This document shows, in pieces, positions 6,839-15,933 of a stretch of DNA of 64,000 nt. A program made the position numbers and the translations under genes. Positions within the stretch are counted from its first letter, which is position 1. Each line of letters begins with the position of its first letter. Under the pieces are notes generated by a model that was given only the letters and a program-made list of their open reading frames with translations, was not told the origin of the DNA and ran no database searches. Source of the DNA: an uncultured Lachnospiraceae bacterium (GTDB taxonomy: Bacteria; Bacillota; Clostridia; Lachnospirales; Lachnospiraceae); NCBI GenBank assembly GCA_910577175.1, contig CAJTLU010000012.1, positions 1 through 64,000 of the forward strand. Direction: 5' to 3'.

Positions 6839-8029
6839 ATGTTAGCAGAGGCAATGGTGGAGCTGGGAAAGAAGCGTTCCACAATCAGGGAAATCTTTGA
6901 ATACGGAAATCAGAGGGCAAAGGTGGTTGGCAGAGAGAATATATTTGATTTCAGCATCGGGAATCCGAATGTTCCGACACCGGAGATTGTAACAAATACC
7001 CTTCTTGATATTATTGCAAAGGAAAATCCTGCGGTACTGCATGGATATACCAGCGCACAGGGAGCAGATTTTGTGCGTGAGGAGATTTCGGTCTCTGTCA
7101 ACCGCAGGTTCGGGACAAATTTTACAAAGGATAATTTCTATATGACAGTAGGTGCTGCTGCTGCAATCAGCATCTGTTTTAAGGCACTGACCGTTCCGGG
7201 GGACGAGTTCATTGTATTTGCGCCGTTTTTCCCGGAGTATGCCTGCTTTATCGAAAAGGGAGCGGGCGCAAAGTGTGTGACGGTTCCGGCAGATACGCAG
7301 ACATTCCAGATTAATTTTGAAGAGCTTGAGAAGCGTCTGAATGAACATACGAAGGGAGTTGTCATAAACTCGCCGAACAATCCGTCCGGCGCAGTGTACT
7401 CGGAAGAAACAATTCTCCGGCTGGCAAGGCTTTTGTCAGAGAAGGAGGCGGAATACGGTCATGCGATTTATTTGATTTCGGACGAGCCGTATCGTGAGAT
7501 TGCATATGACGGCATAGAGATTCCGTATGTAACGAAGTATTATAAGAATACGTTTGTATGTTATTCCTACAGTAAATCCCTGTCTCTTCCGGGAGAGCGT
7601 ATCGGCTATATTGTCGTGCCGTCCGAAATGGAGGACTGGCGGGATGCTTATGCGGCGGTCTGCGGCGCGGGACGTATCCTTGGCTATGTGAATGCGCCGA
7701 GTCTGTTCCAGCGTGTGGCGGCAGTCTGTGCGGCAGAAACCTCGGACATTTCGGTTTACCAAAAGAACCGCGACCTGCTGTATGAGGGGCTGACCTCATA
7801 CGGGTATACTGTCGTTAAGCCGCAGGGAGCATTTTATCTGTTTCCGCAGGCGTTAGAGGCAGATGAGAAGGCGTTTTGCGAGAGAGCAAAGAAGTATGAC
7901 CTTTTGCTGGTGCCGGGAACGGATTTCGGATGTCCTGGCTTTTTGCGGGTTTCGTACTGTGTTACGACGGCGCAGGTGGAGCGGGCGCTTCCGCTGTTTA
8001 AAAAGCTGGCAGGAGAGTACGGGAAGTAA
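6839..8029 (+). CDS. PLP-dependent class I aminotransferase
   Basis: A 396-residue cytosolic aminotransferase of fold type I. The sequence shows Asn-Ser-Pro-Asn-Asn-Pro-Ser-Gly at 177-184, Ser-Asp-Glu-Pro-Tyr-Arg at 214-219 (the Asp contacts the PLP ring nitrogen), the Schiff-base lysine in Tyr-Ser-Tyr-Ser-Lys-Ser (Lys246), and the Arg/Ser-rich Pro-Gly-Glu-Arg-Ile-Gly motif at 251-256. Substrate class is probably aspartate, alanine or aromatic amino acids, but it cannot be fixed by eye. Length matches the family (about 390-400). It starts the plus-strand run that continues into the DHH phosphoesterase and asnS. Confidence 0.92.
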   Translation: MLAEAMVELGKKRSTIREIFEYGNQRAKVVGRENIFDFSIGNPNVPTPEIVTNTLLDIIAKENPAVLHGYTSAQGADFVREEISVSVNRRFGTNFTKDNFYMTVGAAAAISICFKALTVPGDEFIVFAPFFPEYACFIEKGAGAKCVTVPADTQTFQINFEELEKRLNEHTKGVVINSPNNPSGAVYSEETILRLARLLSEKEAEYGHAIYLISDEPYREIAYDGIEIPYVTKYYKNTFVCYSYSKSLSLPGERIGYIVVPSEMEDWRDAYAAVCGAGRILGYVNAPSLFQRVAAVCAAETSDISVYQKNRDLLYEGLTSYGYTVVKPQGAFYLFPQALEADEKAFCERAKKYDLLLVPGTDFGCPGFLRVSYCVTTAQVERALPLFKKLAGEYGK

Positions 8030-8066
8030 TCTGTCGGGGGAAGTATACATGGAGGAGAAAAATCGT

Positions 8067-9068
8067 ATGGAACGTGGCACGGCGTTGAAACGATTGTTAC
8101 AAGTAATCAGCAGAAAGAAAGTATATATCCAGATGCATAATTATCCTGACCAGGATGCAATTGCCAGTGCATTCGGATTACAGGAACTTCTGCGTTATAA
8201 GGGGTATGAGGCAACTATCTGTTATCAGGGGGAAATCGATAAGGTAAATACGATAACAATGGTAGAGGCGCTTGGAATCGAGCTTTATGATGTGGATGAA
8301 CTTACGATGGAAGAGGATGATGAAATCCTTATCGTGGATGGACAGAAAGGGAATGTCAATTTGCAGGAGCTGATTGCAAAGGAGATTGCCTGTATTGACC
8401 ATCATCCGAAGCAGCAGACCGGCAGCTACCGTTTTTATGATATCCGTAAGGTTGGCGCCTGTGCGTCGATTATTGCAGAATATTTCATCGAGAATGAAAT
8501 TCCGGTGAGCGAGAAGGCAGCAACGGCACTGGTGTACGGGATTAAGATGGATACGGCAAATCTGATGCGTCAGACGACCGTGCTTGATGTGGATATGTTC
8601 TGCCATATGTATAAGCAGGCCAATTTTGAGATGCTCCGGCTGTTTGAGGGAAGCTCCCTGCAGTTAAAGGACTTAAACGCTTACCGGCAGGCGCTTGCGA
8701 ATCTGAAGGTCTGCGGGAATAACATAGGCTTTGCAAATGTAGGGGCGGGATGCACCGAGGCAATGATGGGGACGCTTTCGGATTTTATTATGTCGCTGGA
8801 AGAGGTCAGGGTTTCGGTGGTATATTCGTACCGGGTAGGCGGCTTGAAAATATCACTGCGCAGTGAAACGCAGGATCTGGATGTCAGCATGATTATCCGT
8901 TCCGTGCTTTCCGGGTATCCGGGCGGCGGCGGCGGTCATTCCGGAATGGCGGCAGGCTTTGTTCCGGGGCTGACAGAGAAACAGGCGACGGAGTTAGAGT
9001 GTGTTCTGACAAACCGGATTGTTGCTTTGGTTTCAGAGTGTGATGAAAAGCTTGCGAGTGGGAAATAA
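8067..9068 (+). CDS. DHH-family phosphoesterase (NrnA-like nanoRNase/pAp phosphatase)
   Basis: About 333 residues. The N-terminal DHH domain shows His-Asn-Tyr-Pro-Asp-Gln-Asp at 24-30 (usual form His-x-x-Pro-Asp-x-Asp) and the name-giving Asp-His-His-Pro motif in Cys-Ile-Asp-His-His-Pro. The C-terminal DHHA1 domain has Gly-Gly-Gly-Gly-His-Ser-Gly-Met-Ala-Ala-Gly-Phe. NrnA-type enzymes degrade 2-5 nt RNA fragments and dephosphorylate pAp using metal ions; cyclic dinucleotide linear products are also possible. ATG 8067 has GGAGGAG eight bases upstream; ATG 8049 in the same frame is an alternative with a weaker site. The frame open from 7863 is overlap with the aminotransferase. Confidence 0.85.
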   Translation: MERGTALKRLLQVISRKKVYIQMHNYPDQDAIASAFGLQELLRYKGYEATICYQGEIDKVNTITMVEALGIELYDVDELTMEEDDEILIVDGQKGNVNLQELIAKEIACIDHHPKQQTGSYRFYDIRKVGACASIIAEYFIENEIPVSEKAATALVYGIKMDTANLMRQTTVLDVDMFCHMYKQANFEMLRLFEGSSLQLKDLNAYRQALANLKVCGNNIGFANVGAGCTEAMMGTLSDFIMSLEEVRVSVVYSYRVGGLKISLRSETQDLDVSMIIRSVLSGYPGGGGGHSGMAAGFVPGLTEKQATELECVLTNRIVALVSECDEKLASGK

Positions 9069-9092
9069 TACCGTGATGGAAGGAGAACAACA

Positions 9093-10484
9093 ATGGAATT
9101 AACAACAATAAGAGAATTATACCGCAGCCGTGAGGAATATCTGGGAAAGAAGGTCAGCGTAGGCGGCTGGGTCAGAAGCGTCAGGGACTCCAAGGCGTTT
9201 GGTTTTATTGTATTAAACGACGGTACTTTTTTTGAAACGCTGCAGGTTGTATACCATGACACTATGGAGAATTTTGCAGAGATTTCCAAACTGAATGTCG
9301 GCTCTGCCATTCTTGTGACCGGGGAGCTTGTGGCAACGCCGGATGCAAAGCAGCCGTTTGAAATTCAGGCAGAGGAGGTTACGGTAGAGGGAGCCTCGAC
9401 GCCGGATTATCCGTTGCAGAAAAAGCGCCACACGCTTGAGTTTCTGCGTACTATGACGCATTTACGGCCGCGTACCAATACGTTTCAGGCAGTGTTCCGC
9501 GTGCGTTCCCTGATTGCCTATGCTATCCATAAGTATTTTCAGGAGAGGGACTTCGTTTATGTGCATACGCCGTTAATTACCGGAAGTGACTGCGAGGGCG
9601 CAGGCGAGATGTTCCGTGTGACGACGATGGATATGGAGAATGTGCCGAAAAATCAGGACGGCAGCGTAGACTATACAAAGGATTTCTTCGGGAAGTCCAC
9701 GAACCTTACCGTGAGCGGGCAGTTAAACGGAGAAACTTATGCGATGGCATTCCGCAATATCTATACTTTCGGACCGACGTTCCGCGCGGAGAATTCCAAT
9801 ACGACCCGTCATGCTGCAGAATTCTGGATGATTGAGCCGGAAATTGCATTTGCGGACCTGCAGGATGACATGGCATTAGCGGAAGGCATGATTAAGTATA
9901 TTATTTCCTATGTGTTGGAGAATGCGCCGGAGGAGATGGCGTTTTTCAACAATTTTGTGGATAAGGGGCTGTTGGAGCGTCTGAACCATGTACTGCATTC
10001 TGAGTTCGGGCATGTGACCTACACGGAAGCAGTTGAAATTCTGGAAAAGAATAACGATAAGTTTGATTATAAGGTCAGCTGGGGGTGTGATTTACAGACC
10101 GAGCATGAGCGTTACCTTACCGAGCAGGTTTTTAAGAAGCCGGTATTTGTAACGGATTATCCGAAGGAAATCAAGGCATTCTATATGAAGCTGAATCCGG
10201 ACGGGAAGACGGTTGCGGCAATGGACCTTCTGGTGCCGGGCATCGGCGAAATTATCGGCGGAAGCCAGAGAGAGGACGACTACGATAAGCTCCGTGCCAG
10301 AATGGAAGAGCTGAAGCTGAACCCGGAGGATTATGACTTCTATTTGGATTTGCGCAAATATGGCTCTGCAAGACATGCCGGCTTCGGACTCGGCTTTGAG
10401 CGCTGTGTAATGTATCTGACCGGTATCGGTAACATCCGTGATGTAATACCGTTCCCGAGAACAGTAGGAACCTGCGACTTATAA
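9093..10484 (+). CDS. asnS: asparaginyl-tRNA synthetase
   Basis: A 463-residue class IIb aminoacyl-tRNA synthetase that charges tRNA-Asn, whose gene is at 298-369. The N-terminal OB-fold anticodon-binding domain covers about residues 1-110. Motif 2 is [11 protein letters not shown], and motif 3 is Gly-Leu-Gly-Phe-Glu-Arg near the C terminus, followed by Ile-Pro-Phe-Pro-Arg. The Asn-specific Glu-Asn-Ser and the C-terminal Ile-Arg-Asp-Val-Ile-Pro-Phe favour AsnRS over AspRS, and length fits. GGAGAACAAC precedes the ATG. No T-box was seen upstream; it seems co-transcribed with the preceding genes. Confidence 0.97.
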   Translation: MELTTIRELYRSREEYLGKKVSVGGWVRSVRDSKAFGFIVLNDGTFFETLQVVYHDTMENFAEISKLNVGSAILVTGELVATPDAKQPFEIQAEEVTVEGASTPDYPLQKKRHTLEFLRTMTHLRPRTNTFQAVFRVRSLIAYAIHKYFQERDFVYVHTPLITGSDCEGAGEMFRVTTMDMENVPKNQDGSVDYTKDFFGKSTNLTVSGQLNGETYAMAFRNIYTFGPTFRAENSNTTRHAAEFWMIEPEIAFADLQDDMALAEGMIKYIISYVLENAPEEMAFFNNFVDKGLLERLNHVLHSEFGHVTYTEAVEILEKNNDKFDYKVSWGCDLQTEHERYLTEQVFKKPVFVTDYPKEIKAFYMKLNPDGKTVAAMDLLVPGIGEIIGGSQREDDYDKLRARMEELKLNPEDYDFYLDLRKYGSARHAGFGLGFERCVMYLTGIGNIRDVIPFPRTVGTCDL

Positions 10485-10503
10485 GCAAAAGAGGAGGAAG
10501 GTT

Positions 10504-11316
10504 ATGAAGCCAGAAGCGGTATTCCCTAACATCAAAAAAGCAAAGCTCCCGTTTTTGACGCCTGCAGTCGGACTAAACAAAGAGCAGTGTCCGATTGTGA
10601 GGGAGTCCGGTTATTGCCTTCCCCAGTTAATTTATTGCGTAGAGGGCGAGGGAGTCCTGGAAACGGAAGGGAAGGTATTCCCTATTGATACAGGAAGTAT
10701 TTTTTTCCTTCCGGCGAAGCGGGAGCACCGGTATTATGGCAAAGGAAAATGGGTGACAAGCTGGATTCATCTGGCAGGTGACGCGATGGAGCAGACGTTA
10801 GAGTGTCTTGGGCTAAAGGATGCCGCAGTGGTAAGCGGAATGGATACGGTCCGCTATGAGCGGATTCTGCGCCAGATTCTGACTGAGCTCAAGGTAGACC
10901 GCCTGCAGGGAATGGAGCGAAGTTCTGTCCATGTGTACGAGCTGTTGATGGAGTTCTGTCTGCTGCAGCATGAACAGCTGCAGCCGCAGAGCAAGGGAAT
11001 GAGGAGGCTTCTGCCGCTGTTAGATTATATTGATGACCATATTACGGAACAGATGACCCTGCCGGAGCTTGCAGAGGTAATCGGCGTTACGCCGCAGCAT
11101 TTGTGCCGTACCTTTAAAGAGGCGCTTTCCATGCGTCCGTTTGAGTATATTACCAGACGCAGGATACAGATTTCCAAACGTTATCTTTCAGACCGCAGTA
11201 TTAAGATTGCCACCGTAGGACAGATGGTAGGCATCCGGGATGTGTCATACTATTGCTACAATTTTAAGAGACTGGAGGGCATTACGCCGAACGAGTTCCG
11301 GGCTCAGAATCTTTAG
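10504..11316 (+). CDS. AraC-family transcriptional regulator
   Basis: 270 residues. The N-terminal half is a cupin-like sensor (Gly-Ser-Ile-Phe-Phe-Leu-Pro and His-Arg-Tyr-Tyr-Gly-Lys near residues 65-82). The C-terminal 100 residues are a double helix-turn-helix with the typical Ile-x-Glu-Gln-x-Thr-Leu-Pro-Glu-Leu-Ala start and the signature Ile-Arg-Asp-Val-Ser-Tyr-Tyr-Cys-Tyr-Asn-Phe-Lys-Arg...Gly-Ile-Thr-Pro-Asn-Glu-Phe-Arg. Such proteins usually sense sugars or other small ligands. It lies 20 bases after asnS and just upstream of a two-component system; no target is evident. Confidence 0.92.
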   Translation: MKPEAVFPNIKKAKLPFLTPAVGLNKEQCPIVRESGYCLPQLIYCVEGEGVLETEGKVFPIDTGSIFFLPAKREHRYYGKGKWVTSWIHLAGDAMEQTLECLGLKDAAVVSGMDTVRYERILRQILTELKVDRLQGMERSSVHVYELLMEFCLLQHEQLQPQSKGMRRLLPLLDYIDDHITEQMTLPELAEVIGVTPQHLCRTFKEALSMRPFEYITRRRIQISKRYLSDRSIKIATVGQMVGIRDVSYYCYNFKRLEGITPNEFRAQNL

Positions 11317-11345
11317 GGGACAGGAGGGGAGACGGGAGGAATCAA

Positions 11346-12881
11346 ATGGATTTCAGAAAAAGGCTGATTGTCGCTTTTATAATAATGACGCTGTTTCCGA
11401 TGATTTTATTGACGAGTCTCGCTTTTGTCATTGTAAAATATCAGGCGGCAGTGATGCAACAGACCTATGATACCGAAGTAGATACCTTACAAGCATTGCA
11501 GAATCCGGTGCAGGTGTTAAACCGGCTGACCCGCGGTATTTTTAACGAGTTAAAAACGGTGACAAAGGAGAATCCGGACAGTATGGCAGATATTTCGTAT
11601 CTGCAGCAATTGAATGAAAGGCTTGGAAAACGACAGGCTTTTCTGGTTGTACAGAAAAACAGCGCTTCTGTTTATTGCGGAAACGAAGCGATTTATAAGA
11701 AAATAGAGGATACGCTCCCGCCTTACGGCTCCTATGATGCAAATGTGGACGGAGGGCTTTATATTAACGGCAGGATTCCTTATCTCGTAAAACAGCAGGA
11801 TTTTTTGTTTTCCGACGGACAGCCCGGCAGCGTCTATATTGTTTCGGATGTCAACACTTTAATGCCGCAGACAAAGGATTCCATTGTCCAGGCAATCGGC
11901 TCGATTCTGATTGTGCTGTTTATTACCGGAATGCTGTTGATTGTCTGGCTTTATACAGGAGTCTTAAAACCGATTAATCAATTAAGGGAAGCGACCAAGC
12001 GTGTGAAGGAGGGAGACTTAAACTTCCGGCTTGAAAAGACCGGTGAGGATGAAATCGGGGAACTGAGTACGGATTTTGAGGAAATGCGTGCACATTTAAA
12101 GGCGGAAATCGATACAAGAGTCCAGTATGAGGAGGATTTGCGGAGTCTGATTGGAAATATATCACATGACTTGAAAACGCCGCTTACGACAATTAAGGGA
12201 TATGTAGAGGGAATGATGGACGGAGTTGCGGATACGCCGGAGAAGAGGGAGAAGTATCTGCGTACCATACGGAGCAAGGCAGAAGATATGACCCGTATGG
12301 TAGAGGAGCTGTCGCTGTATATGCGGATTGACTGTAAGTCCTATCCGTACTATTTTGAAAAGGTAAAGCTTACGGACTTCTTTGCTGATTGCATTGAAGA
12401 AGACGAGCCGGAGCTGGAGCAGAAGCATATTGAGATTTCCTTAGAAAGCTTTCTTTCGGGAGACGATGAGGTGTATGCTGACAGGGAACAGCTAAAACGT
12501 ATTACAATGAATATTATCGGAAATGCGGTAAAATACTTATCGAAAGAGAGCGGAAAGATAACGATAACGCTTCTGGAGGAGCCGGCATATGTCCGGACGG
12601 AAATCAGCGATACAGGCGCAGGAATCGCAGAAAAGGATTTGCCGCATATTTTTGAGCGTTTTTACAGAGGAGATACTTCCAGAAATACAAAGACCGGCGG
12701 CTCCGGCCTTGGGCTTGCTATTGTAAAGCAGATTGTAGAGGACCACGGCGGCAGCGTTACGGCAACAAGTAAAAAGGGGCAAGGAACCGTGATTTCGTTT
12801 ACTTTGCTAAAGGTGCGGAAGGACGGCAGAGAGCAGGCGGTGCCGAAAATAAACCGGGAGCTGCTGGGAATCAAGGGATGA
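11346..12881 (+). CDS. membrane sensor histidine kinase
   Basis: 511 residues. Membrane segments at about 8-31 and 181-204 flank a roughly 150-residue extracellular sensor region of no recognised family. Then come a HAMP linker (about 205-258), the HisKA box Asn-Ile-Ser-His-Asp-Leu-Lys-Thr-Pro-Leu (phosphorylated His274), and a C-terminal ATPase with N, G1 (Asp-Thr-Gly-Ala-Gly-Ile), F and G2 (Gly-Gly-Ser-Gly-Leu-Gly-Leu-Ala) boxes. The partner response regulator begins 32 bases downstream, an inverted (kinase first) order. The signal is unknown; membrane or cell-envelope stress is plausible given the LiaF-like protein downstream. Confidence 0.95.
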   Translation: MDFRKRLIVAFIIMTLFPMILLTSLAFVIVKYQAAVMQQTYDTEVDTLQALQNPVQVLNRLTRGIFNELKTVTKENPDSMADISYLQQLNERLGKRQAFLVVQKNSASVYCGNEAIYKKIEDTLPPYGSYDANVDGGLYINGRIPYLVKQQDFLFSDGQPGSVYIVSDVNTLMPQTKDSIVQAIGSILIVLFITGMLLIVWLYTGVLKPINQLREATKRVKEGDLNFRLEKTGEDEIGELSTDFEEMRAHLKAEIDTRVQYEEDLRSLIGNISHDLKTPLTTIKGYVEGMMDGVADTPEKREKYLRTIRSKAEDMTRMVEELSLYMRIDCKSYPYYFEKVKLTDFFADCIEEDEPELEQKHIEISLESFLSGDDEVYADREQLKRITMNIIGNAVKYLSKESGKITITLLEEPAYVRTEISDTGAGIAEKDLPHIFERFYRGDTSRNTKTGGSGLGLAIVKQIVEDHGGSVTATSKKGQGTVISFTLLKVRKDGREQAVPKINRELLGIKG

Positions 12882-12913
12882 TGCTTTTTCAGGATGTGTG
12901 AAAAGGAGAAGGT

Positions 12914-13603
12914 ATGGCAAAGATTCTGATTGTTGAGGATGAAACGGCAATTGCCGAGCTGGAGCGGGACTATCTGGAGCTTTCCGGCTATACGGTAACG
13001 ATTGCGGGGGACGGCGAGGAGGGCAAACGTGCTGCCCTGGAGGAAGACTATGACCTGGTGATTCTGGATTTGATGCTTCCGGGATGCGACGGCTTTGAAA
13101 TCTGTAAGGCAATCCGGGAGGCAAAGGATATTCCGGTGCTGATGGTGTCTGCGAAAAAGGACGAGGTGGATAAAATCCGCGGTCTTGGGTTAGGAGCGGA
13201 TGACTATATGACAAAGCCGTTCAGCCCGAGTGAGATGGTAGCCAGGGTAAAGGCGCATCTGCAGCGCTATGAGAGGCTTGTCGGCAGCGGCGTCCGTGCC
13301 AACAAGATTATAGAAACAAGAGGACTGCGCATTGACAAGACGGCAAGGCGTGTCTTTGTAAACGGAGAGGAAAAGCAATTTACGACAAAGGAGTTTGACC
13401 TTCTGACGTATCTTGCCGAGAACCCGAACCGCGTTTCCTCTAAGGAGGAGCTGTTTCGCGCTATCTGGGATATGGATTCGGTCGGCGATATTGCAACCGT
13501 TACCGTGCATATTAAAAAGGTACGTGAGAAAATTGAAACGGATACTTCCAACCCGCAGTATATCGAAACGATATGGGGCGTAGGTTACCGGTTTAAGGCG
13601 TAG
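12914..13603 (+). CDS. OmpR/PhoB-family response regulator
   Basis: 229 residues: receiver domain 1-115 with acidic pocket Glu8-Asp9, phosphorylation site Asp52 in Leu-Asp-Leu-Met-Leu-Pro-Gly, and the conserved Lys in Thr-Lys-Pro-Phe near 102. A winged-helix DNA-binding domain occupies about 130-228 and ends in Trp-Gly-Val-Gly-Tyr-Arg-Phe. It is the partner of the kinase just upstream. An AAAAGGAGAAGG ribosome site precedes the ATG. The target genes may include the small genes downstream, but this is inference. Confidence 0.95.
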   Translation: MAKILIVEDETAIAELERDYLELSGYTVTIAGDGEEGKRAALEEDYDLVILDLMLPGCDGFEICKAIREAKDIPVLMVSAKKDEVDKIRGLGLGADDYMTKPFSPSEMVARVKAHLQRYERLVGSGVRANKIIETRGLRIDKTARRVFVNGEEKQFTTKEFDLLTYLAENPNRVSSKEELFRAIWDMDSVGDIATVTVHIKKVREKIETDTSNPQYIETIWGVGYRFKA

Positions 13604-13666
13604 TGCAGCTTGATCAAGGAAGCCGTTGCCGGAGGTGTTTTAAGAGAATGGAGGAGAGGCCGGGGG

Positions 13667-14296
13667 ATGTTGATACAGGAAACAATACAAGGAGTGCCCT
13701 TGCAGTTAGAAACAGACAGCTCGCTTTTTTCACCGGCGGCAGTAGACCGGGGAACGCTTGCTATGCTTTCAGCTGCAGAGTTTCTGCCGGAGGACGTGGT
13801 GTTGGATTTAGGCTGCGGATATGGCGTTGTCGGTATTCTGGCAGCGAAAAAGAGCGGCGCGGAGCGTGTGACAATGTGTGACTGCGAGGAAACTGCGGTA
13901 GTGCTGTCGCAGCGGAATGCAGAAAAAAACGGAGTTCCTGGGATTACCATACTGCAAAGCAACGGATTTGAAAAGGTCATGCGGCGGGATTTTACGCTGA
14001 TTCTTTCGAATCCGCCGTACCATACGGATTTTTCGGTGGCAAAGCACTTTATTGAAGAGGGATACCGTCATCTTGCCGAAGGCGGCAGGATGTTTATGGT
14101 AACAAAACGGCTGGACTGGTACAAAAACAAGCTGACATCCGTGTTCGGCGGAGTCCGGATGCAGGAGAAGGACGGATATTTTGTTTTTTGTGCTGAAAAG
14201 CGGAGGCGTCCGGTAAAAAAGGAAAAACCGGTCAGAACTATGTCAAAGAAGCTGGAACGCAGATATGCAGGCAAAAAGAAAGGAGTCAGAAAATGA
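13667..14296 (+). CDS. RsmC-like class I SAM-dependent methyltransferase
   Basis: About 209 residues. The start of the fold, Gly-Val-Pro-Leu-Gln-Leu-Glu-Thr-Asp, is typical of the short RsmC/MTS branch. The SAM motif Leu-Asp-Leu-Gly-Cys-Gly-Tyr-Gly lies at 46-53, and the base-methylating Ser-Asn-Pro-Pro-Tyr motif at 114-118 points to methylation of the exocyclic or ring N of a nucleobase, most likely rRNA guanine. A Lys/Arg-rich tail of about 30 residues follows. The frame extends to a TTG at 13610, but the ATG at 13667 with GGAGGAG ten bases upstream suits the domain start. The stop overlaps the next ATG (ATGA). Confidence 0.82.
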   Translation: MLIQETIQGVPLQLETDSSLFSPAAVDRGTLAMLSAAEFLPEDVVLDLGCGYGVVGILAAKKSGAERVTMCDCEETAVVLSQRNAEKNGVPGITILQSNGFEKVMRRDFTLILSNPPYHTDFSVAKHFIEEGYRHLAEGGRMFMVTKRLDWYKNKLTSVFGGVRMQEKDGYFVFCAEKRRRPVKKEKPVRTMSKKLERRYAGKKKGVRK

Positions 14297-14799
14297 ATCA
14301 AGAGGGGATTGTAGTGGTAAAGGAAGAAAAGAAGTCTTTGTTCGGACGGCTGTTCCGTCTGGTAATGTTCGGAATAGCAGTATACGGTACGGTGGCCGCA
14401 GTAGCAAAGGCGATGCTCCGCCTTGCCAATCGTCTGGAGGAGGACAACGAAAGAAGTGAAAAAAAGCGCTACCTTAATTTTATGAACGGCAGAAATATCC
14501 GATTTGCAGGCGAAAAGGTTTCCAAAGTGGAAATTAATGCAGTGGCAGGCGGCGTAGAGTTAGACCTGACAGAAGCAGAACTGGCGCCGGAAATGACAGT
14601 ATTTGTGCGTGCATTTATGAGCGGAGTAGTAGTGAAGGTTCCGCCGTTGGTGCGTGTGGAGGTAAAAACGACAGACGTAATGAGCGGTTTTGTCAATCTG
14701 ACGCCGAACTATGAGCGGAAGGACCTTCCGGTCATTTGCCTGACTGCACAGAGCATTATGAGCGGAATCCGCGTAGAGATGAAGACGGACGAGAAGTGA
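14293..14799 (+). CDS. hypothetical protein with LiaF/DUF4097-like C-terminal domain
   Basis: 168 residues. One hydrophobic segment lies at about 20-40, then a charged helix. From residue 70 there is a repetitive beta pattern (Val-Ser-Lys-Val-Glu-Ile-Asn-Ala-Val-Ala-Gly-Gly-Val-Glu-Leu, later Phe-Met-Ser-Gly-Val-Val-Val-Lys-Val-Pro) like the beta-solenoid output domain of LiaF-type and cell-wall-active-antibiotic-response proteins. Translationally coupled to the methyltransferase (4-base overlap) and close to the two-component system, so a role in envelope stress response is plausible but not shown. Confidence 0.7.
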   Translation: MNQEGIVVVKEEKKSLFGRLFRLVMFGIAVYGTVAAVAKAMLRLANRLEEDNERSEKKRYLNFMNGRNIRFAGEKVSKVEINAVAGGVELDLTEAELAPEMTVFVRAFMSGVVVKVPPLVRVEVKTTDVMSGFVNLTPNYERKDLPVICLTAQSIMSGIRVEMKTDEK

Positions 14800-14831
14800 T
14801 GGAAGGATAGAAAAGATAAGGGGATAAGCAG

Positions 14832-15296
14832 ATGAAGCTGCTGTTTAAGCAAAGATTGTTTTCGTGGTTTGACAGCTACGATATTTATGATGAAGCCGGC
14901 AATACCGTGTACGAGGTAAAAGGACAGCTCTCGTGGGGACACTGCCTGAAAATCTTTGATTCTGCAGGAACAGAGGTAGGAACCGTAAAGGAACAGGTTT
15001 TCACGCTACCGCCCAGGTTTGAGATGTATCTGGGCAGTACCTATGCCGGCTCAATCAGTAAGGAGTTCTCGTTCTTTAAGCCGAAATATAATATTGACTG
15101 CAACGGCTGGCATATCGAGGGCGACTTTTTTGAATGCGATTATTCGATTCTTGCGCCTGACGGGCGCAGTGTAGCTACGATTTCAAAGCAGGTGCTCCAG
15201 TGGACGGATACTTATGTGATAGAGGTGGTTGAACCGCAGGACGCTTTGTACACCCTGATGTTTGTTCTGGCAGTCGATGCGGAAAAATGCTCGTAG
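14832..15296 (+). CDS. LURP-one-related / scramblase-fold family protein
   Basis: A 154-residue protein with the pattern of the LURP-one-related (Tubby-like) fold: alternating strands beginning with Lys-Gln-Arg-Leu-Phe-Ser-Trp-Phe-Asp, then Tyr-Asp-Ile-Tyr-Asp-Glu-Ala-Gly-Asn, Gly-His-Cys-Leu-Lys-Ile-Phe-Asp and a closing Trp-Thr-Asp-Thr-Tyr-Val-Ile-Glu-Val. Bacterial members are small cytoplasmic proteins of unknown function, sometimes linked to membrane lipid stress. A GGATAAG-type ribosome site precedes the ATG. It ends the plus-strand housekeeping run; downstream sequence becomes A/T-richer. Confidence 0.75.
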   Translation: MKLLFKQRLFSWFDSYDIYDEAGNTVYEVKGQLSWGHCLKIFDSAGTEVGTVKEQVFTLPPRFEMYLGSTYAGSISKEFSFFKPKYNIDCNGWHIEGDFFECDYSILAPDGRSVATISKQVLQWTDTYVIEVVEPQDALYTLMFVLAVDAEKCS

Positions 15297-15331
15297 GATT
15301 TATAGTTAAGGCATAAAAAGGAGAACTAAAA

Positions 15332-15847
15332 ATGCAATTTGTATTAGAATGTGATAGAATGGATGGCTTAGTTTTTATAGATAAAGGCTATTTAACAGAA
15401 TTGGATAGTGATATGCTATATGCAATGGATATTTTATTGGATGTTCCTGGAACATCGGAATTAATTTTTGATTTTCCAGGCGAGGCGTGGGATACCGTAA
15501 GATTGCGGGAAACAAAACCAATAAGGGAGTTTTGCGACAAAGGGAAAATGATAATCTGGCTGTTAGATGGCGTGGAAAAGGAATGCAAAATTGAAAAAAG
15601 GAATGAAATCGCAGAAGCGTCTCAGTGGTTACATATTCCTACAGGTCAATTATTAGCAGTTACGGCAAGTGAGCTAATCCAGTGCCTTTCTTATCCGGAA
15701 CTGGAGATGGAAAAAGTCTTTGAGCTAGAAGTTGAAGCTGGATGGTATGCGATATCAAATGAGGGAATAGATAAAATTCTGTATTGTAAGAAAGAGCAGC
15801 CAAACATCATCACTTCAAACATCCAAGAAATCTACGAAAATTCATAA
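15332..15847 (+). CDS. hypothetical acidic protein (possibly immunity-like)
   Basis: 171 residues, acidic, with no signal peptide, membrane segment or motif I recognise. The gene is clearly richer in A/T and uses AAA, ATA and TTA more than its upstream neighbours, which suggests recent acquisition. Small acidic cytosolic proteins of this kind are often immunity proteins for contact-dependent or polymorphic toxins, but no toxin gene is next to it, so this is a guess. AAAAGGAGAAC precedes the ATG. Confidence 0.6.
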   Translation: MQFVLECDRMDGLVFIDKGYLTELDSDMLYAMDILLDVPGTSELIFDFPGEAWDTVRLRETKPIREFCDKGKMIIWLLDGVEKECKIEKRNEIAEASQWLHIPTGQLLAVTASELIQCLSYPELEMEKVFELEVEAGWYAISNEGIDKILYCKKEQPNIITSNIQEIYENS

Positions 15848-15911
15848 AGGAGACAGGGAGCTTCCGGGCGCATGCCTGCTATATGGAGCAGCTTTTATTT
15901 ACGGTATAAGA

Positions 15912-15933
15912 GCAGCTGTTAGTTAACAGCTGC
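15912..15933. terminator. 22-base near-perfect palindrome at the end of the MATE gene
   Basis: GCAGCTGTTAG pairs with TTAACAGCTGC (10-bp stem), spanning the MATE stop codon. On the minus strand it is followed by TCTTATA, a weak U-run, so it may be the terminator of the MATE gene. Confidence 0.5.

Noticed and set aside
7362..7799. Long open frame on the minus strand opposite the aminotransferase (145 codons)
   Set aside because: Composition (Pro/Arg/His-rich) and full overlap with a well-conserved enzyme show it is an antisense shadow.
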